A stretch of DNA of 64,000 nucleotides from the NCBI RefSeq assembly GCF_900105965.1, contig NZ_FNTV01000001.1, positions 2,542,001 through 2,606,000 on the forward strand, written 5' to 3'. The stretch comes from Arthrobacter alpinus. GTDB taxonomy: Bacteria > Actinomycetota > Actinomycetes > Actinomycetales > Micrococcaceae. Position 1 is the stretch's first letter. Each line of letters begins with the position of its first letter. Below, piece by piece: positions 47,483 through 55,993 of the stretch. The translations under genes were made by a program, and so were the position numbers. The notes under the pieces were generated by a model. The model was not told the origin of the DNA. It did not search any database and worked only from the letters and a program-made list of their open reading frames with translations.

Positions 47483-48288
47483 ACGCCGGCCAGGATGCCC
47501 GGAGTGCCGCCGGTAAGGCCGGAAACAGCCCTGCCCTGACGATTGTTGCCAGGATCGGATTCGCGGGCAGCGGACTCATGCACTTGCTCATGGGGTATCT
47601 CGCCATCAGGATCGCGCGTCACCACGGCGGCGAGTCGGATCAGTCCGGTGCGTTCGCTGAGATGGCGAAGTTGCCGGGCGGACTGATCCTTGTGTGGATC
47701 TCCGTGGTGGGTCTGGCAGCGTTGGCTTTGTGGCTCCTCTTGCAGGCGGGGCTGGGCATCGGGTCTTCCTCGAAAAAGAGGTGGGCTCGCAGCCTGGTTT
47801 CGTTCGGGAAAGCCGTTGCCTATGCTGCCCTCGCCGCCACTGCTCTAGCCTTGGCTCTCCGCCATCCCACCGATTCAACGGCCAGCGCTCAACAGGCCAG
47901 TGGAACCATCCTCTCGCTTCCAGGAGGGCAGGCGCTGCTCATCGCCGTGGGACTCACCACCGCTGGTATTGGCGGTTACTTCATTTACAAGGGCGCGCGG
48001 AAAAAATTCCGCGAGGATATCTCCTTGCCTGCAGGCCGGGCCGGGAAGGCGGTGGACCTGATGGGGATGGCTGGCTACATAGCCAAAGGCGTCGCGATCG
48101 TGACTCTGGGAATCCTATTCGTTGTTGCAGCCGTGAAGGTAGACCCGAATGATGCCTCCGGCCTTGACGGTGCGCTGAAGGCTCTCGCCGCCCTGCCGCT
48201 GGGGGAAGCCATCTTGACCCTGATCGGTGCGGGGCTCATTGCCTTCGGGCTCTACAGTTTCGCCCGGGCCAAATTGGCACGGCTCTGA
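47479..48288 (+). CDS. DUF1206 membrane protein
   Basis: A 269-residue protein with six hydrophobic segments arranged as three similar pairs (ARIGFAGSGLMHLLMGYLA, then SFGKAVAYAALAATALAL, and GYIAKGVAIVTLGILFVVAA), the DUF1206 layout. Its function is unknown. The 4-bp overlap with the PAP2 gene places it in the lipid-phosphate group. Confidence 0.85.
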   Translation: MNAGQDARSAAGKAGNSPALTIVARIGFAGSGLMHLLMGYLAIRIARHHGGESDQSGAFAEMAKLPGGLILVWISVVGLAALALWLLLQAGLGIGSSSKKRWARSLVSFGKAVAYAALAATALALALRHPTDSTASAQQASGTILSLPGGQALLIAVGLTTAGIGGYFIYKGARKKFREDISLPAGRAGKAVDLMGMAGYIAKGVAIVTLGILFVVAAVKVDPNDASGLDGALKALAALPLGEAILTLIGAGLIAFGLYSFARAKLARL

Positions 48289-48437
48289 CCAACCGCATCG
48301 TCGGCTCCTTGACTACATGGGAGCCCGGAATGGCCTAACGCGGTGGCATGCAGGCTACGGCATCAACCTTGAATGAGGCCGCCACGTTGCTGGATCGGCT
48401 CGAGGAGAAACGACCTCCACCTACCCAGGTCACACAC

Positions 48438-48466
48438 TTGACGCATGTGACTGGGATCACTATGTT
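48438..48466 (+). promoter_or_regulatory. Sialidase promoter with CRP-like site
   Basis: TTGACG (48438-48443) and TATGTT (48461-48466) are 17 bp apart. The spacer holds TGTGA-N6-TCACT (48446-48461), one base from the CRP/GlxR half-site pair. A GTCACA at about 48429-48434 gives a further inverted half. The rest of the 338-bp gap (48289-48626) shows no gene I can support, although one frame is open throughout. Confidence 0.5.
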
Positions 48467-48626
48467 TGTTGGACGTTCTACATCCGACATGGTAACCCTC
48501 TTTTCTTCGGGCCCCTCACGTCGGGCGCGGAACCTCATGGAACGTAGTTTGCACCGAATCCACGCGCCCCTCTACGGGCGCGGATCACTTGCGTCCGGCT
48601 CTGCCGGATGCTTCGAGAGGACTGGG

Positions 48627-50660
48627 ATGTATCGGAACCACCATCGAAAAATCGGCCACTTGGGCCGCACGGCAACAACCGCTCTTGGCGCGGTCGTCAT
48701 ATTGGCGGGTGGTCTGCTCGCATCTACGCCCGCCACCGCGGCTCCTGCCGATCCGCCGGGAACTTTCACTGAGCAGAATCTGGCCCCCACAGTGACCAGC
48801 CCCTTTGCGGCCTACCGCATACCAGCTTTGAGCTACCTTGGAAATGACGTTGTCATTTCAGCATGGGACGGCCGCCCCACCAGTGCGGCGGATTCACCCA
48901 ACCCCAATTCAATAGTGATGCGCCGCAGTACCGACGGCGGTGTCAGCTGGGATGCACAGCGCACCGTGTTGGCCGGGTTCGAAGACACTCCCAATGGCGG
49001 TGCGGCCAAATATGGATACAGTGATCCGAGCTTTGTTTACGACGCCGAGATCAACAAGCTTTTTCTCTTTTCCGTGTATTCCAAGAACGTCGGCTTCGTG
49101 GCCAGCACGTTTGGCAACGACGATTCCAACCGCAACATCATCAGCGCCCAGGTTTCCGAGTCCAGCGACGGCGGCCTGACTTGGAGCGCACCCAGGTTGA
49201 TCACCAACATTGTCAAGCCAGGCACCAACGCGGCCAGCCCGCAGGCCGGGGACGTGCGAGGCATGTTCGCCAGTTCGGGCGAGGGCATCCAGCTAAAGTA
49301 CGGCAGCTACGCCGGCCGGTTGATTCAGCAGTTCGCCGGGGATGTTCGCCAAAGCGATGGCAGCAACGCGATCCAGGCCTACAGCGTCTACTCCGATGAC
49401 CACGGTGCAACGTGGACCAAGGGAGCCAACACCGGCACCAAAATGGATGAGAATAAGACCGTCGAGCTTTCCGACGGCAAGGTCATGCTCAACTCGCGCT
49501 CCAACAACGCCGCGGACAATGCCCGCAAGGTGGCCATCTCCACCGACGGCGGGCACAGCTACGGGCCCGTAACCTTGGACGCAGGATTGAGCGATCCTGC
49601 CAATAACGCCGCAATTACCCGGCTCTTTCCAAACGCCGCGGCAGGCACTGCCGACGCCAAAAAGCTTGTTTTCACCAATGCCAACGACGCGAACACCCGG
49701 CAAAACGTCTCCGCCCGGGTCTCCTGCGATGACGGCCTCACGTGGGGCGTTCCGCGCACCATCCGGTCCGGTTTTTCCGCCTACTCCACCGTTAGCCGTT
49801 TGGAAGATGGCCAGCTCGGCGTCTTGTATGAGTCCAGCTACACCAACGGAATCACGTTTGCGAAGTTCACCGACGACTGGTTGAACAGCTGCATTCCGCC
49901 GGTCCCTGCGGAGGTCACCACGATTGCCGGCGTGACAATCTCAGGAATGGCCACCAATATGTCCCGGAATCTCGACACAAATCCTTACACGGCCGGTGAA
50001 AAGGTTTCCTACAGCTTCACGGTCACCAACAAGAACGCAGGGGCCGTGACTGTCACCCCGACGGCGGGCAATGTCGAGCCGTTGGTGGCCCCGGCAACCG
50101 GCAACTGCCGATACCTATCCCTGGCGGCCGGCGGCTCCTACAACTGCAGCACTCCCTCGCACACCATTACCAGTGGAGAACTGGCCCAGGGATATTTTGT
50201 GCCTGGCACCAGCTGGGCAATCTCCGGCGCAGCTTCCGGAAGCGGAAATATACTGGGCCGCCCCGTTCCACTAGTGGACGGAGTTCAGACTCCCAGCGGA
50301 TCCCTCGCCGGCGTCACCGTCACGGGTACACGCACGGATACGTCACGTAACTTGGCGACCTCCCCTTATGCGGCCGGTGAAACAGTCAGCTACAAGTTCA
50401 CAGTCAAAAATACGACGGCGGGAACACTCACCGTGACGCCTACGGCCGGAATCTTTACCCCGTTCCTGCCGCCGGGCACAGGGAACTGCCGCTATACCAA
50501 CCTCAGCGCGGGGGCATCGTACGTATGCAGCACTCCGCTGTACACAGTCACGGCAACGGACGTTGCCCGGGGTTACTTCGTTCCGGATACCTCATGGAGC
50601 GTGACCGGAGCCACATCAGCATCGGGCCGCCTCTTGGGTGAGGTGGTGCGGGTCAAGTAG
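48627..50660 (+). CDS. Secreted exo-alpha-sialidase, GH33
   Basis: A 677-residue secreted sialidase removing terminal sialic acid. A signal peptide ends near TPATAAPA. The catalytic propeller carries the arginine motif AYRIPAL (residues 62-68) and Asp-boxes such as STDGGVSW (101-108), SSDGGLTW and SDDHGATW. From about 49920 two tandem repeats of about 115 residues follow (SRNLxTxPYxAGExVSYxFTV, GNCRY, GYFVP), probably adhesion or carbohydrate-binding modules. ATG 48627 has GAGAGG upstream. No sialic acid uptake or catabolic gene is in the window. Confidence 0.9.
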   Translation: MYRNHHRKIGHLGRTATTALGAVVILAGGLLASTPATAAPADPPGTFTEQNLAPTVTSPFAAYRIPALSYLGNDVVISAWDGRPTSAADSPNPNSIVMRRSTDGGVSWDAQRTVLAGFEDTPNGGAAKYGYSDPSFVYDAEINKLFLFSVYSKNVGFVASTFGNDDSNRNIISAQVSESSDGGLTWSAPRLITNIVKPGTNAASPQAGDVRGMFASSGEGIQLKYGSYAGRLIQQFAGDVRQSDGSNAIQAYSVYSDDHGATWTKGANTGTKMDENKTVELSDGKVMLNSRSNNAADNARKVAISTDGGHSYGPVTLDAGLSDPANNAAITRLFPNAAAGTADAKKLVFTNANDANTRQNVSARVSCDDGLTWGVPRTIRSGFSAYSTVSRLEDGQLGVLYESSYTNGITFAKFTDDWLNSCIPPVPAEVTTIAGVTISGMATNMSRNLDTNPYTAGEKVSYSFTVTNKNAGAVTVTPTAGNVEPLVAPATGNCRYLSLAAGGSYNCSTPSHTITSGELAQGYFVPGTSWAISGAASGSGNILGRPVPLVDGVQTPSGSLAGVTVTGTRTDTSRNLATSPYAAGETVSYKFTVKNTTAGTLTVTPTAGIFTPFLPPGTGNCRYTNLSAGASYVCSTPLYTVTATDVARGYFVPDTSWSVTGATSASGRLLGEVVRVK

Positions 50661-50681
50661 TTCCTCACCGCCAGATCCGCG

Positions 50682-50712
50682 AGGGCCCATCCGCAGCATG
50701 CGGCTGGGCCCT
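50682..50712 (+). terminator. Hairpin after the sialidase gene
   Basis: AGGGCCCA-t-CCGCA pairs with TGCGG-c-TGGGCCCT around a 3-base loop: 13 bp with one mismatch, 22 bp after the stop. There is no clear T-run, so it is a likely but not certain terminator. Confidence 0.6.
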
Positions 50713-50764
50713 TGGCGTGCCCGGCGGGATGCTCGAGAACCGAAGCTCAAAGCCAACCCTGATA

Positions 50765-50778
50765 TGATGAATTCATCA
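50765..50778. promoter_or_regulatory. Palindrome TGATGAATTCATCA, probable ArsR operator
   Basis: A perfect 14-bp palindrome followed by another TCATCA half (50781-50786), 45 bp before the ArsR start. It matches the AT-rich dyads bound by this family and should regulate the arsR-sulP-oxidase operon. Confidence 0.55.
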
Positions 50779-50822
50779 AGTCATCATTTTGTGGGTTCAT
50801 CGGAACAGAAACAAGGAGAGCT

Positions 50823-51188
50823 ATGACATTCGGCGCTGACGAGCGGCCCCTGTATGAGATCAAGGCGAACCTGTTCAAGGGCCTCGCCCATCCTTATCGC
50901 ATCCGGGTCCTGGAAATTCTTGCCGGCGTACAGGAGGCTCCGGTGTCTGCCTTGCTCGCCGAGACCGGCCTGGAGGCCTCACATCTCTCCTCTCATCTTG
51001 CGGTGCTGCGCCGTTACGGACTGGTGATTTCGGAGCGGCGCGCAAGCGTGGTTTATTACCGGCTGGCCTTCCCTCAGGTCGCGGAGCTTTTGCAGGTGGC
51101 CCGGTCGCTCCTTGGTGAATTGCTCCAGGATTCGCAGCGGCACCAGGCATCGGCATTGTCGCTGCCTGAAATTGCCCCGGTCCGATGA
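50823..51188 (+). CDS. ArsR family transcriptional regulator
   Basis: A 121-residue winged helix regulator: GLAHPYRIRVLEILAG, then VSALLAETGLEASHLSSHLAVLRRYGLV and SVVYYRLA. There are no cysteines at all, so it is not a classic thiolate metal sensor. ACAAGGAG precedes the ATG. It overlaps the SulP gene by 4 bp and has a palindrome upstream, implying control of its own operon. Similar regulators often sit before SulP transporters. Confidence 0.92.
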   Translation: MTFGADERPLYEIKANLFKGLAHPYRIRVLEILAGVQEAPVSALLAETGLEASHLSSHLAVLRRYGLVISERRASVVYYRLAFPQVAELLQVARSLLGELLQDSQRHQASALSLPEIAPVR

Positions 51189-52834
51189 GTACTTCCTCCC
51201 GTTCCCTGTGGTCGTTGCTGCCGCAGAAGCAGGACTACCATGAGCTTCGCCGAAGCTGGCGCGGCGATTTACTGGCGGGCATCACTGTCGGCATCGTGGC
51301 GCTGCCCCTGGCACTGGCCTTCGGCGTGAGCTCCGGGGCCGGCGCCGAAGCGGGCCTCATTACCGCCATCATTGCGGGTCTCGTCGCCGCAGTTTTTGGG
51401 GGCTCAAACGTCCAGGTGTCGGGCCCGACGGGTGCCATGGTGGTGGTGCTTGCTCCCATCGTTGCCAGCTACGGAGTAGCTTCCGTCATGATTGTCAGCA
51501 TTCTGGCTGGCGCTATTGTGCTCGTTGCCGGGGTTCTGCGACTGGGCCGAACCGTCAGTTACATCCCCTGGCCGGTGATCGAAGGGTTTACCGTCGGCAT
51601 CGGGGCCATCATTTTCCTCCAGCAACTTCCGTCCGCAGTCGGCGTGAGCGGTGCCGGCCACAGCACCAACGCGGCGGTGGCCGCCGTCGAATCCGTTCGG
51701 GATGCCGCCTGGCCGTCAGCGCTGCTGCCCCTTGGCGCCGTCGTTGTTGTGGCCGTCGTCATGGTGCTGTTGACCCGTATCAGCGGCCGCCTTCCGGCTT
51801 CTTTCATGGCGATCGTGGTTGTCACCCTTGGCGCATCCCTGTTGCGGCTGCCCCTGGCCACAATCGGGGAGCTTCCGCAATCCCTACCGTTGCCGGCGCT
51901 TCCGGAGATCACAACAGACACCCTGCTGAACCTCATGGGGCCAGCCTTCGCCGTGGCCGCCTTGGCCGCGATTGAATCGCTGCTCTCGGCCAGGGTTGCC
52001 TCATCCATGGCAGATACCGGCCCATATAACGCTGACCGCGAGCTCGTAGGCCAAGGCCTTGCGTCAATCGCCTCGGGCTTCTTTGGTGGCATGCCCGCCA
52101 CGGGAGCCATTGCTCGAACTGCTGTCAATGTCCGGTCGGGTGGGCGAACCCGGCTCTCTGCCATCGTGCATTCCTTGGCGCTTCTCGCCGTGATCTATGT
52201 GGCGGCAAATGTGGTTTCCGTGATCCCGCTCGCCGCACTCTCCGGAGTTCTCATGGTCACGGCCGCCAGAATGATCTCTCCGCGCATCATCAAGCAAGTG
52301 CTGCGATCGACTCGCTCAGATGCCATGGTTTTTATTGTCACCGCAATTATTACTGTGAGCTTCGATCTCATCATCGCCGTCGGGATCGGCATCGCTGCCG
52401 CCGCATTCTTCGCCCTCCGGGCACTGAGCAGGGCCAGTGGCGTGCACCGCGAAGAGCTAGACGGCGCCGCCGCGGCCGGCGATGAACGGATAGCCCTGTT
52501 CCGGATCGACGGCTCATTGTTCTTCGGCGCCGCCGAACGCATTCTCGAGCGCATCAGCGACCATGAGGGAATCGAGGTGGTCATTCTGCGTCTCTCCCAG
52601 CTCCAACTCATCGACGCCACCGGCGCCCACACACTCACCGAACTCGTGACGGCGCTGGAACGGCGGGGAATCACGGTCCTCATCAAGGGCATCAAGGATG
52701 AGCACCTGCAGCTTTTGGAACGCTTGGACGTGATCACCTCGCTCCGCCACCCCAACCATCTGTTCGCCGAGCTGGAACCCGCCATCGGCCATGCCCGATC
52801 GCACATCAGCCGAACTACGAAATCTCGCGCATGA
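51185..52834 (+). CDS. SulP family anion transporter with STAS domain
   Basis: A 549-residue SLC26/SulP transporter: a membrane domain of about 12-14 helices with the family opening DLLAGITVGIVALPLALAFG and VQVSGPTGAM, then a C-terminal STAS domain (about residues 440-545, ALFRIDGSLFFGAAERI). Such proteins carry sulfate, bicarbonate or other anions. It overlaps genes on both sides by 4 bp. The anion is not readable from sequence. Confidence 0.93.
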   Translation: MSTSSRSLWSLLPQKQDYHELRRSWRGDLLAGITVGIVALPLALAFGVSSGAGAEAGLITAIIAGLVAAVFGGSNVQVSGPTGAMVVVLAPIVASYGVASVMIVSILAGAIVLVAGVLRLGRTVSYIPWPVIEGFTVGIGAIIFLQQLPSAVGVSGAGHSTNAAVAAVESVRDAAWPSALLPLGAVVVVAVVMVLLTRISGRLPASFMAIVVVTLGASLLRLPLATIGELPQSLPLPALPEITTDTLLNLMGPAFAVAALAAIESLLSARVASSMADTGPYNADRELVGQGLASIASGFFGGMPATGAIARTAVNVRSGGRTRLSAIVHSLALLAVIYVAANVVSVIPLAALSGVLMVTAARMISPRIIKQVLRSTRSDAMVFIVTAIITVSFDLIIAVGIGIAAAAFFALRALSRASGVHREELDGAAAAGDERIALFRIDGSLFFGAAERILERISDHEGIEVVILRLSQLQLIDATGAHTLTELVTALERRGITVLIKGIKDEHLQLLERLDVITSLRHPNHLFAELEPAIGHARSHISRTTKSRA

Positions 52835-54363
52835 GCAGCGACTCCCACAATCGTCCGACGCCGACCACCGACGGCCCGCCACCGATCCAGATCAAGCGCC
52901 GAACGCTCCTGATTGGCTTGGGCGCGCTGGGTGCCATGGGCGTGATCGGGTACTGGGCCACGGCGGCGAAGCCCAACAACAACGGTTCCACATTTGCCAC
53001 TGCGCTGCGGATCCCACCGCTGCTGGAATCAGAAATGCTCGACGGCGAACGCGTCTTCCGCTTGAGCGCCCAGGCCGGTGAAACCGAGCTGGTGCCCGGT
53101 GTCTGGTTTGCAACGATGGGCTTCAACGGCACACACCTTGGGCCGACGCTTCGGGCTGTTCGCGGGGAGAAAGTTCGCGTGCACGTCACGAACAACCTCC
53201 CGGTTGCGACAACGGCCCATTGGCACGGCATGCTGTTGCCCGCCAGTCAGGACGGGACGGCCCATCAAGCCATCGCCCCAGGCGCCACGTGGAAACCGTC
53301 GTGGCAGATAGACCAACCGGCCGCGACACTTTGGTACCACCCGCATCCCCACGGACAGACCGAGTTGCAGGTCGGCAGTGGCATGGCGGGCGTGTTCCTG
53401 ATCGATGAACAGACACCGTCCGGCCTGCCGTCGGACTATGGTGTGGACGATATCCCGCTGATTATTCAAGACGTCACCGTGCAGTCCGGTGGCCAACGCC
53501 CGGGAACGCCCACCACCGCACCCATCGGGCGGATCGGCAACACCGTGATCGTCAATGGCACCCACGAACCGCACTTTGCCGCGACAACCCGCCAGCTGCG
53601 ATTGCGGGTTTTGAATGCCTCGGCCGCTCGCTGCTACAACCTTGAGCTCTCTACCGGGGAGCAGTTCCACCTCGTGGGCACCGATGGCGGGCTGCTTCCG
53701 GCCCCATCACCGATGGGCAGCCTGCTGCTCTCCCCTGCCGAACGCGCCGAAATCGTGGTCACCGTGCCGCAGGATGCCGATCTGGTCCTGCGCTCGGTCC
53801 CCCACGATCTCGGCATGAGCAAGGGCGATGACATGACCTCCGGCGCCGAGGACACGTTTGGAATTCTGCGCATCACCGGGGCGGGCGCCGCCACCGCTGG
53901 CGGGCTGCCCACGGCGCTGCCGTCGGCCAGACATCCTGGGCGGGCGTCCGGCATCGAACGTCATTTCATCCTCGGTGACACAACCATCAACGGCAAGTCC
54001 ATGGACATGGACCGCATCGATACCGTGGTTGCGGCCGGCTCCACCGAGATGTGGATGCTCGAGAACACCTCCAAGCGGGCCCATAATTTCCACGTTCATG
54101 GGACGCAATTCGTCGTGGCCGCGGAGAATGGCGGCACTCCGGAGCCTCGGAATCGGGGGTGGAAGGACACCATTTTCATCGCACCGGGTGGCACTGCCGA
54201 GCTGATGGTGCCCTTTGGTGGCTACGCCGATCCCACCACCCCGTATATGTACCACTGCCACATGCTCTGGCATGAGGATCAAGGCATGATGGCCCAGTAT
54301 GTCCTCACCGACGGCGAGCCTTCATCCGAGCCCGTCATGCACCCTAACGCGATGCACCACTGA
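52831..54363 (+). CDS. Multicopper oxidase (CotA/CueO-like), Tat-exported
   Basis: A 510-residue three-domain multicopper oxidase. The N-terminus has a twin-arginine motif (KRRTLLIG) before a hydrophobic segment. Copper ligands are intact: HWHG (130-133), WYHPHPHG, HNFHVHG and HCHMLWHEDQGMM near the C-terminus. It oxidises phenols or metal ions such as Cu(I) or Mn(II) outside the membrane. It is translationally coupled to the SulP gene by a 4-bp overlap, an uncommon pairing. Confidence 0.93.
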   Translation: MSSDSHNRPTPTTDGPPPIQIKRRTLLIGLGALGAMGVIGYWATAAKPNNNGSTFATALRIPPLLESEMLDGERVFRLSAQAGETELVPGVWFATMGFNGTHLGPTLRAVRGEKVRVHVTNNLPVATTAHWHGMLLPASQDGTAHQAIAPGATWKPSWQIDQPAATLWYHPHPHGQTELQVGSGMAGVFLIDEQTPSGLPSDYGVDDIPLIIQDVTVQSGGQRPGTPTTAPIGRIGNTVIVNGTHEPHFAATTRQLRLRVLNASAARCYNLELSTGEQFHLVGTDGGLLPAPSPMGSLLLSPAERAEIVVTVPQDADLVLRSVPHDLGMSKGDDMTSGAEDTFGILRITGAGAATAGGLPTALPSARHPGRASGIERHFILGDTTINGKSMDMDRIDTVVAAGSTEMWMLENTSKRAHNFHVHGTQFVVAAENGGTPEPRNRGWKDTIFIAPGGTAELMVPFGGYADPTTPYMYHCHMLWHEDQGMMAQYVLTDGEPSSEPVMHPNAMHH

Positions 54364-54403
54364 TGACTCACTCGGCGTCCACTGCAGGAAAACGACCAAC
54401 GCC

Positions 54404-55045
54404 CTAGCTGATTCTCCGGCCGTCCGCCAACCTCATCACGAAGTCGGCGGCGGCGATCGATTCCTCGTCGTGGCTGACGCACGCCACCGCCGCACCGCGG
54501 CACGCTTCCTCGGCGAGCATGGTGCGGGTGCGTTCCCGACTCTGCGCATCGAGGCCGGCCGCCGGTTCATCGAGAAGGAAGATGCGCGCCCTGCGGGCAA
54601 TCCCCTGGGCAAGCAAGGCGCGTTGGCGTTGGCCTCCGGAGAGGCTATTGAAAGAGACTGCCGCGAAATCGGCGAGCCGGACGCGGTCCAGAGCCTCGGC
54701 AACCCGGGCTTTACGCTCCTTGGCGTCGATTTTCCCTGAGCCGCGCGGCGAAACACCCCAGGTCCCCATCGTGACCACCTCCCTGACAGTGAGGGGCAGC
54801 GAGTCCGGGGTTGTCACCCGCTGGACAACCAGCGCCACCTCGTCGGCGCGTTCCACCGTGCCCATCAGGGGCTGGCGAACGCCCGCAAGAATCTCCATGA
54901 GGGTTGATTTTCCAGCACCATTAGGGCCGGCGATGGCGGTCACCGCTCCCCATTGCAGATCAACATTGACATTCGTAAGAACGGGAAGATCCCCGAAGCT
55001 AAAGGATAAGTCTCGCCCGCGCAGGGCATAGTCAGAAGAAATCAC
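54404..55045 (-). CDS. aztA: Zinc ABC transporter ATPase AztA
   Basis: A 213-residue ATPase of the metal-importer family: Walker A GPNGAGKST, signature LSGGQRQR, Walker B IFLLDEPAAGLD, switch SHDEES. It starts at GTG 55045, 20 bp from a Zur-like box shared with the divergent permease gene. With the permease, binding protein and two AztD proteins encoded on the other side, it fits the actinobacterial aztABCD zinc importer. Orthology is inferred from context. Confidence 0.85.
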   Translation of the reverse strand: MISSDYALRGRDLSFSFGDLPVLTNVNVDLQWGAVTAIAGPNGAGKSTLMEILAGVRQPLMGTVERADEVALVVQRVTTPDSLPLTVREVVTMGTWGVSPRGSGKIDAKERKARVAEALDRVRLADFAAVSFNSLSGGQRQRALLAQGIARRARIFLLDEPAAGLDAQSRERTRTMLAEEACRGAAVACVSHDEESIAAADFVMRLADGRRIS

Positions 55046-55064
55046 AGCTCAGTCTAACCCTATT

Positions 55065-55079
55065 TGATAATCATTATCA
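55065..55079. promoter_or_regulatory. Zur-like box TGATAAT-C-ATTATCA
   Basis: A perfect 7-1-7 palindrome, the form bound by Zur/Fur repressors, sits midway between aztA (leftward) and aztB (rightward), about 20 bp from each start. It would shut off both units when zinc is ample. Confidence 0.8.
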
Positions 55080-55099
55080 TTAGCATCTAGGGTGGTGAC

Positions 55100-55993
55100 A
55101 TGCACTGGCTTATGGAACCCTTCTCGGCAGACTTCTTTCTGCGAGCACTGCTCGGCGGCGCCCTGGTTGCGATCATCTGCGGGGTGATAGGAACCTGGGT
55201 TGTTGTCCGTGGCATGGCATTTCTAGGCGAAGCGATTGGCCACGGCATGCTACCGGGCGTTGCCCTGGCGACGATTGCCGGGGCTCCCGCCGTCGTGGGC
55301 GGTGCCATAAGCGCCATTGTCATGAGCGCACTGATCAGCGCTTTGCAGCGACGTGGTCGCCAGTCCTATGACACGAGCATTGGCCTGCTGTTTGTTGCGA
55401 TGTTGTCCCTCGGCGTCATCATCGTCTCGCACTCGCGATCCTTCGCAACCGACGCAACGGCCATGCTTTTCGGGGACATCCTCGCCATGAGCAAAGGGGA
55501 CCTGATGGGCCTGCTGATTGCTGCGATCGTGACGATAGTTGTTGCCGCAGCCCTGCACCGCAGCTTTGTCGCCGCGGCGTTCGATACCCGTATAGCCAAA
55601 ACACTGGGACTCCGGCCGCACATCGCGCAGCTGGCCTTGGTGGGCTTGGTGACGCTTGCCGTCGTTTCCTCGTATCAGGCAGTCGGGTCCTTGTTGGTGG
55701 TTGGCCTGCTGCTGGCGCCGGCCGTTGCAGCCACCCCGTGGACCTCCAGCATTCCCACCCGCATGACCTTGGCATCCGCGTTCGGCATGCTCGCCGTCGG
55801 CCTGGGCCTGCTCTGTTCTTGGTACGCGGGCACGGCGGCAGGGGCTTCCATTGCCGCGGCCGCCATCACACTGGCTGCCCTCTCGAATGCGGTGGCAGGC
55901 CTCATCGCCAGGCGTCGCCCGGCGGCAAACACCACTGCTGAAGAACCCACTCCCCTCCCCGTTTCCGCATCACGCCCTGGAAAGTTGTCATGA
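55100..55993 (+). CDS. aztB: Zinc ABC transporter permease AztB
   Basis: A 297-residue permease of the ABC-3 metal family with about eight helices; typical segments are LGGALVAIICGVIGTWVVVRGMAFLGEAIGHG and GSLLVVGLLLAPAVAATPW. It forms the pore for the AztA ATPase encoded divergently. It overlaps the first aztD by 4 bp. Zinc rather than manganese is inferred from the Zur-like box and the AztD neighbours. Confidence 0.88.
   Translation: MHWLMEPFSADFFLRALLGGALVAIICGVIGTWVVVRGMAFLGEAIGHGMLPGVALATIAGAPAVVGGAISAIVMSALISALQRRGRQSYDTSIGLLFVAMLSLGVIIVSHSRSFATDATAMLFGDILAMSKGDLMGLLIAAIVTIVVAAALHRSFVAAAFDTRIAKTLGLRPHIAQLALVGLVTLAVVSSYQAVGSLLVVGLLLAPAVAATPWTSSIPTRMTLASAFGMLAVGLGLLCSWYAGTAAGASIAAAAITLAALSNAVAGLIARRRPAANTTAEEPTPLPVSASRPGKLS

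Noticed and set aside
48348..48626. N-terminal extension of the sialidase
   Set aside because: It crosses the promoter and CRP-like site; the signal peptide and ribosome site fit ATG 48627.
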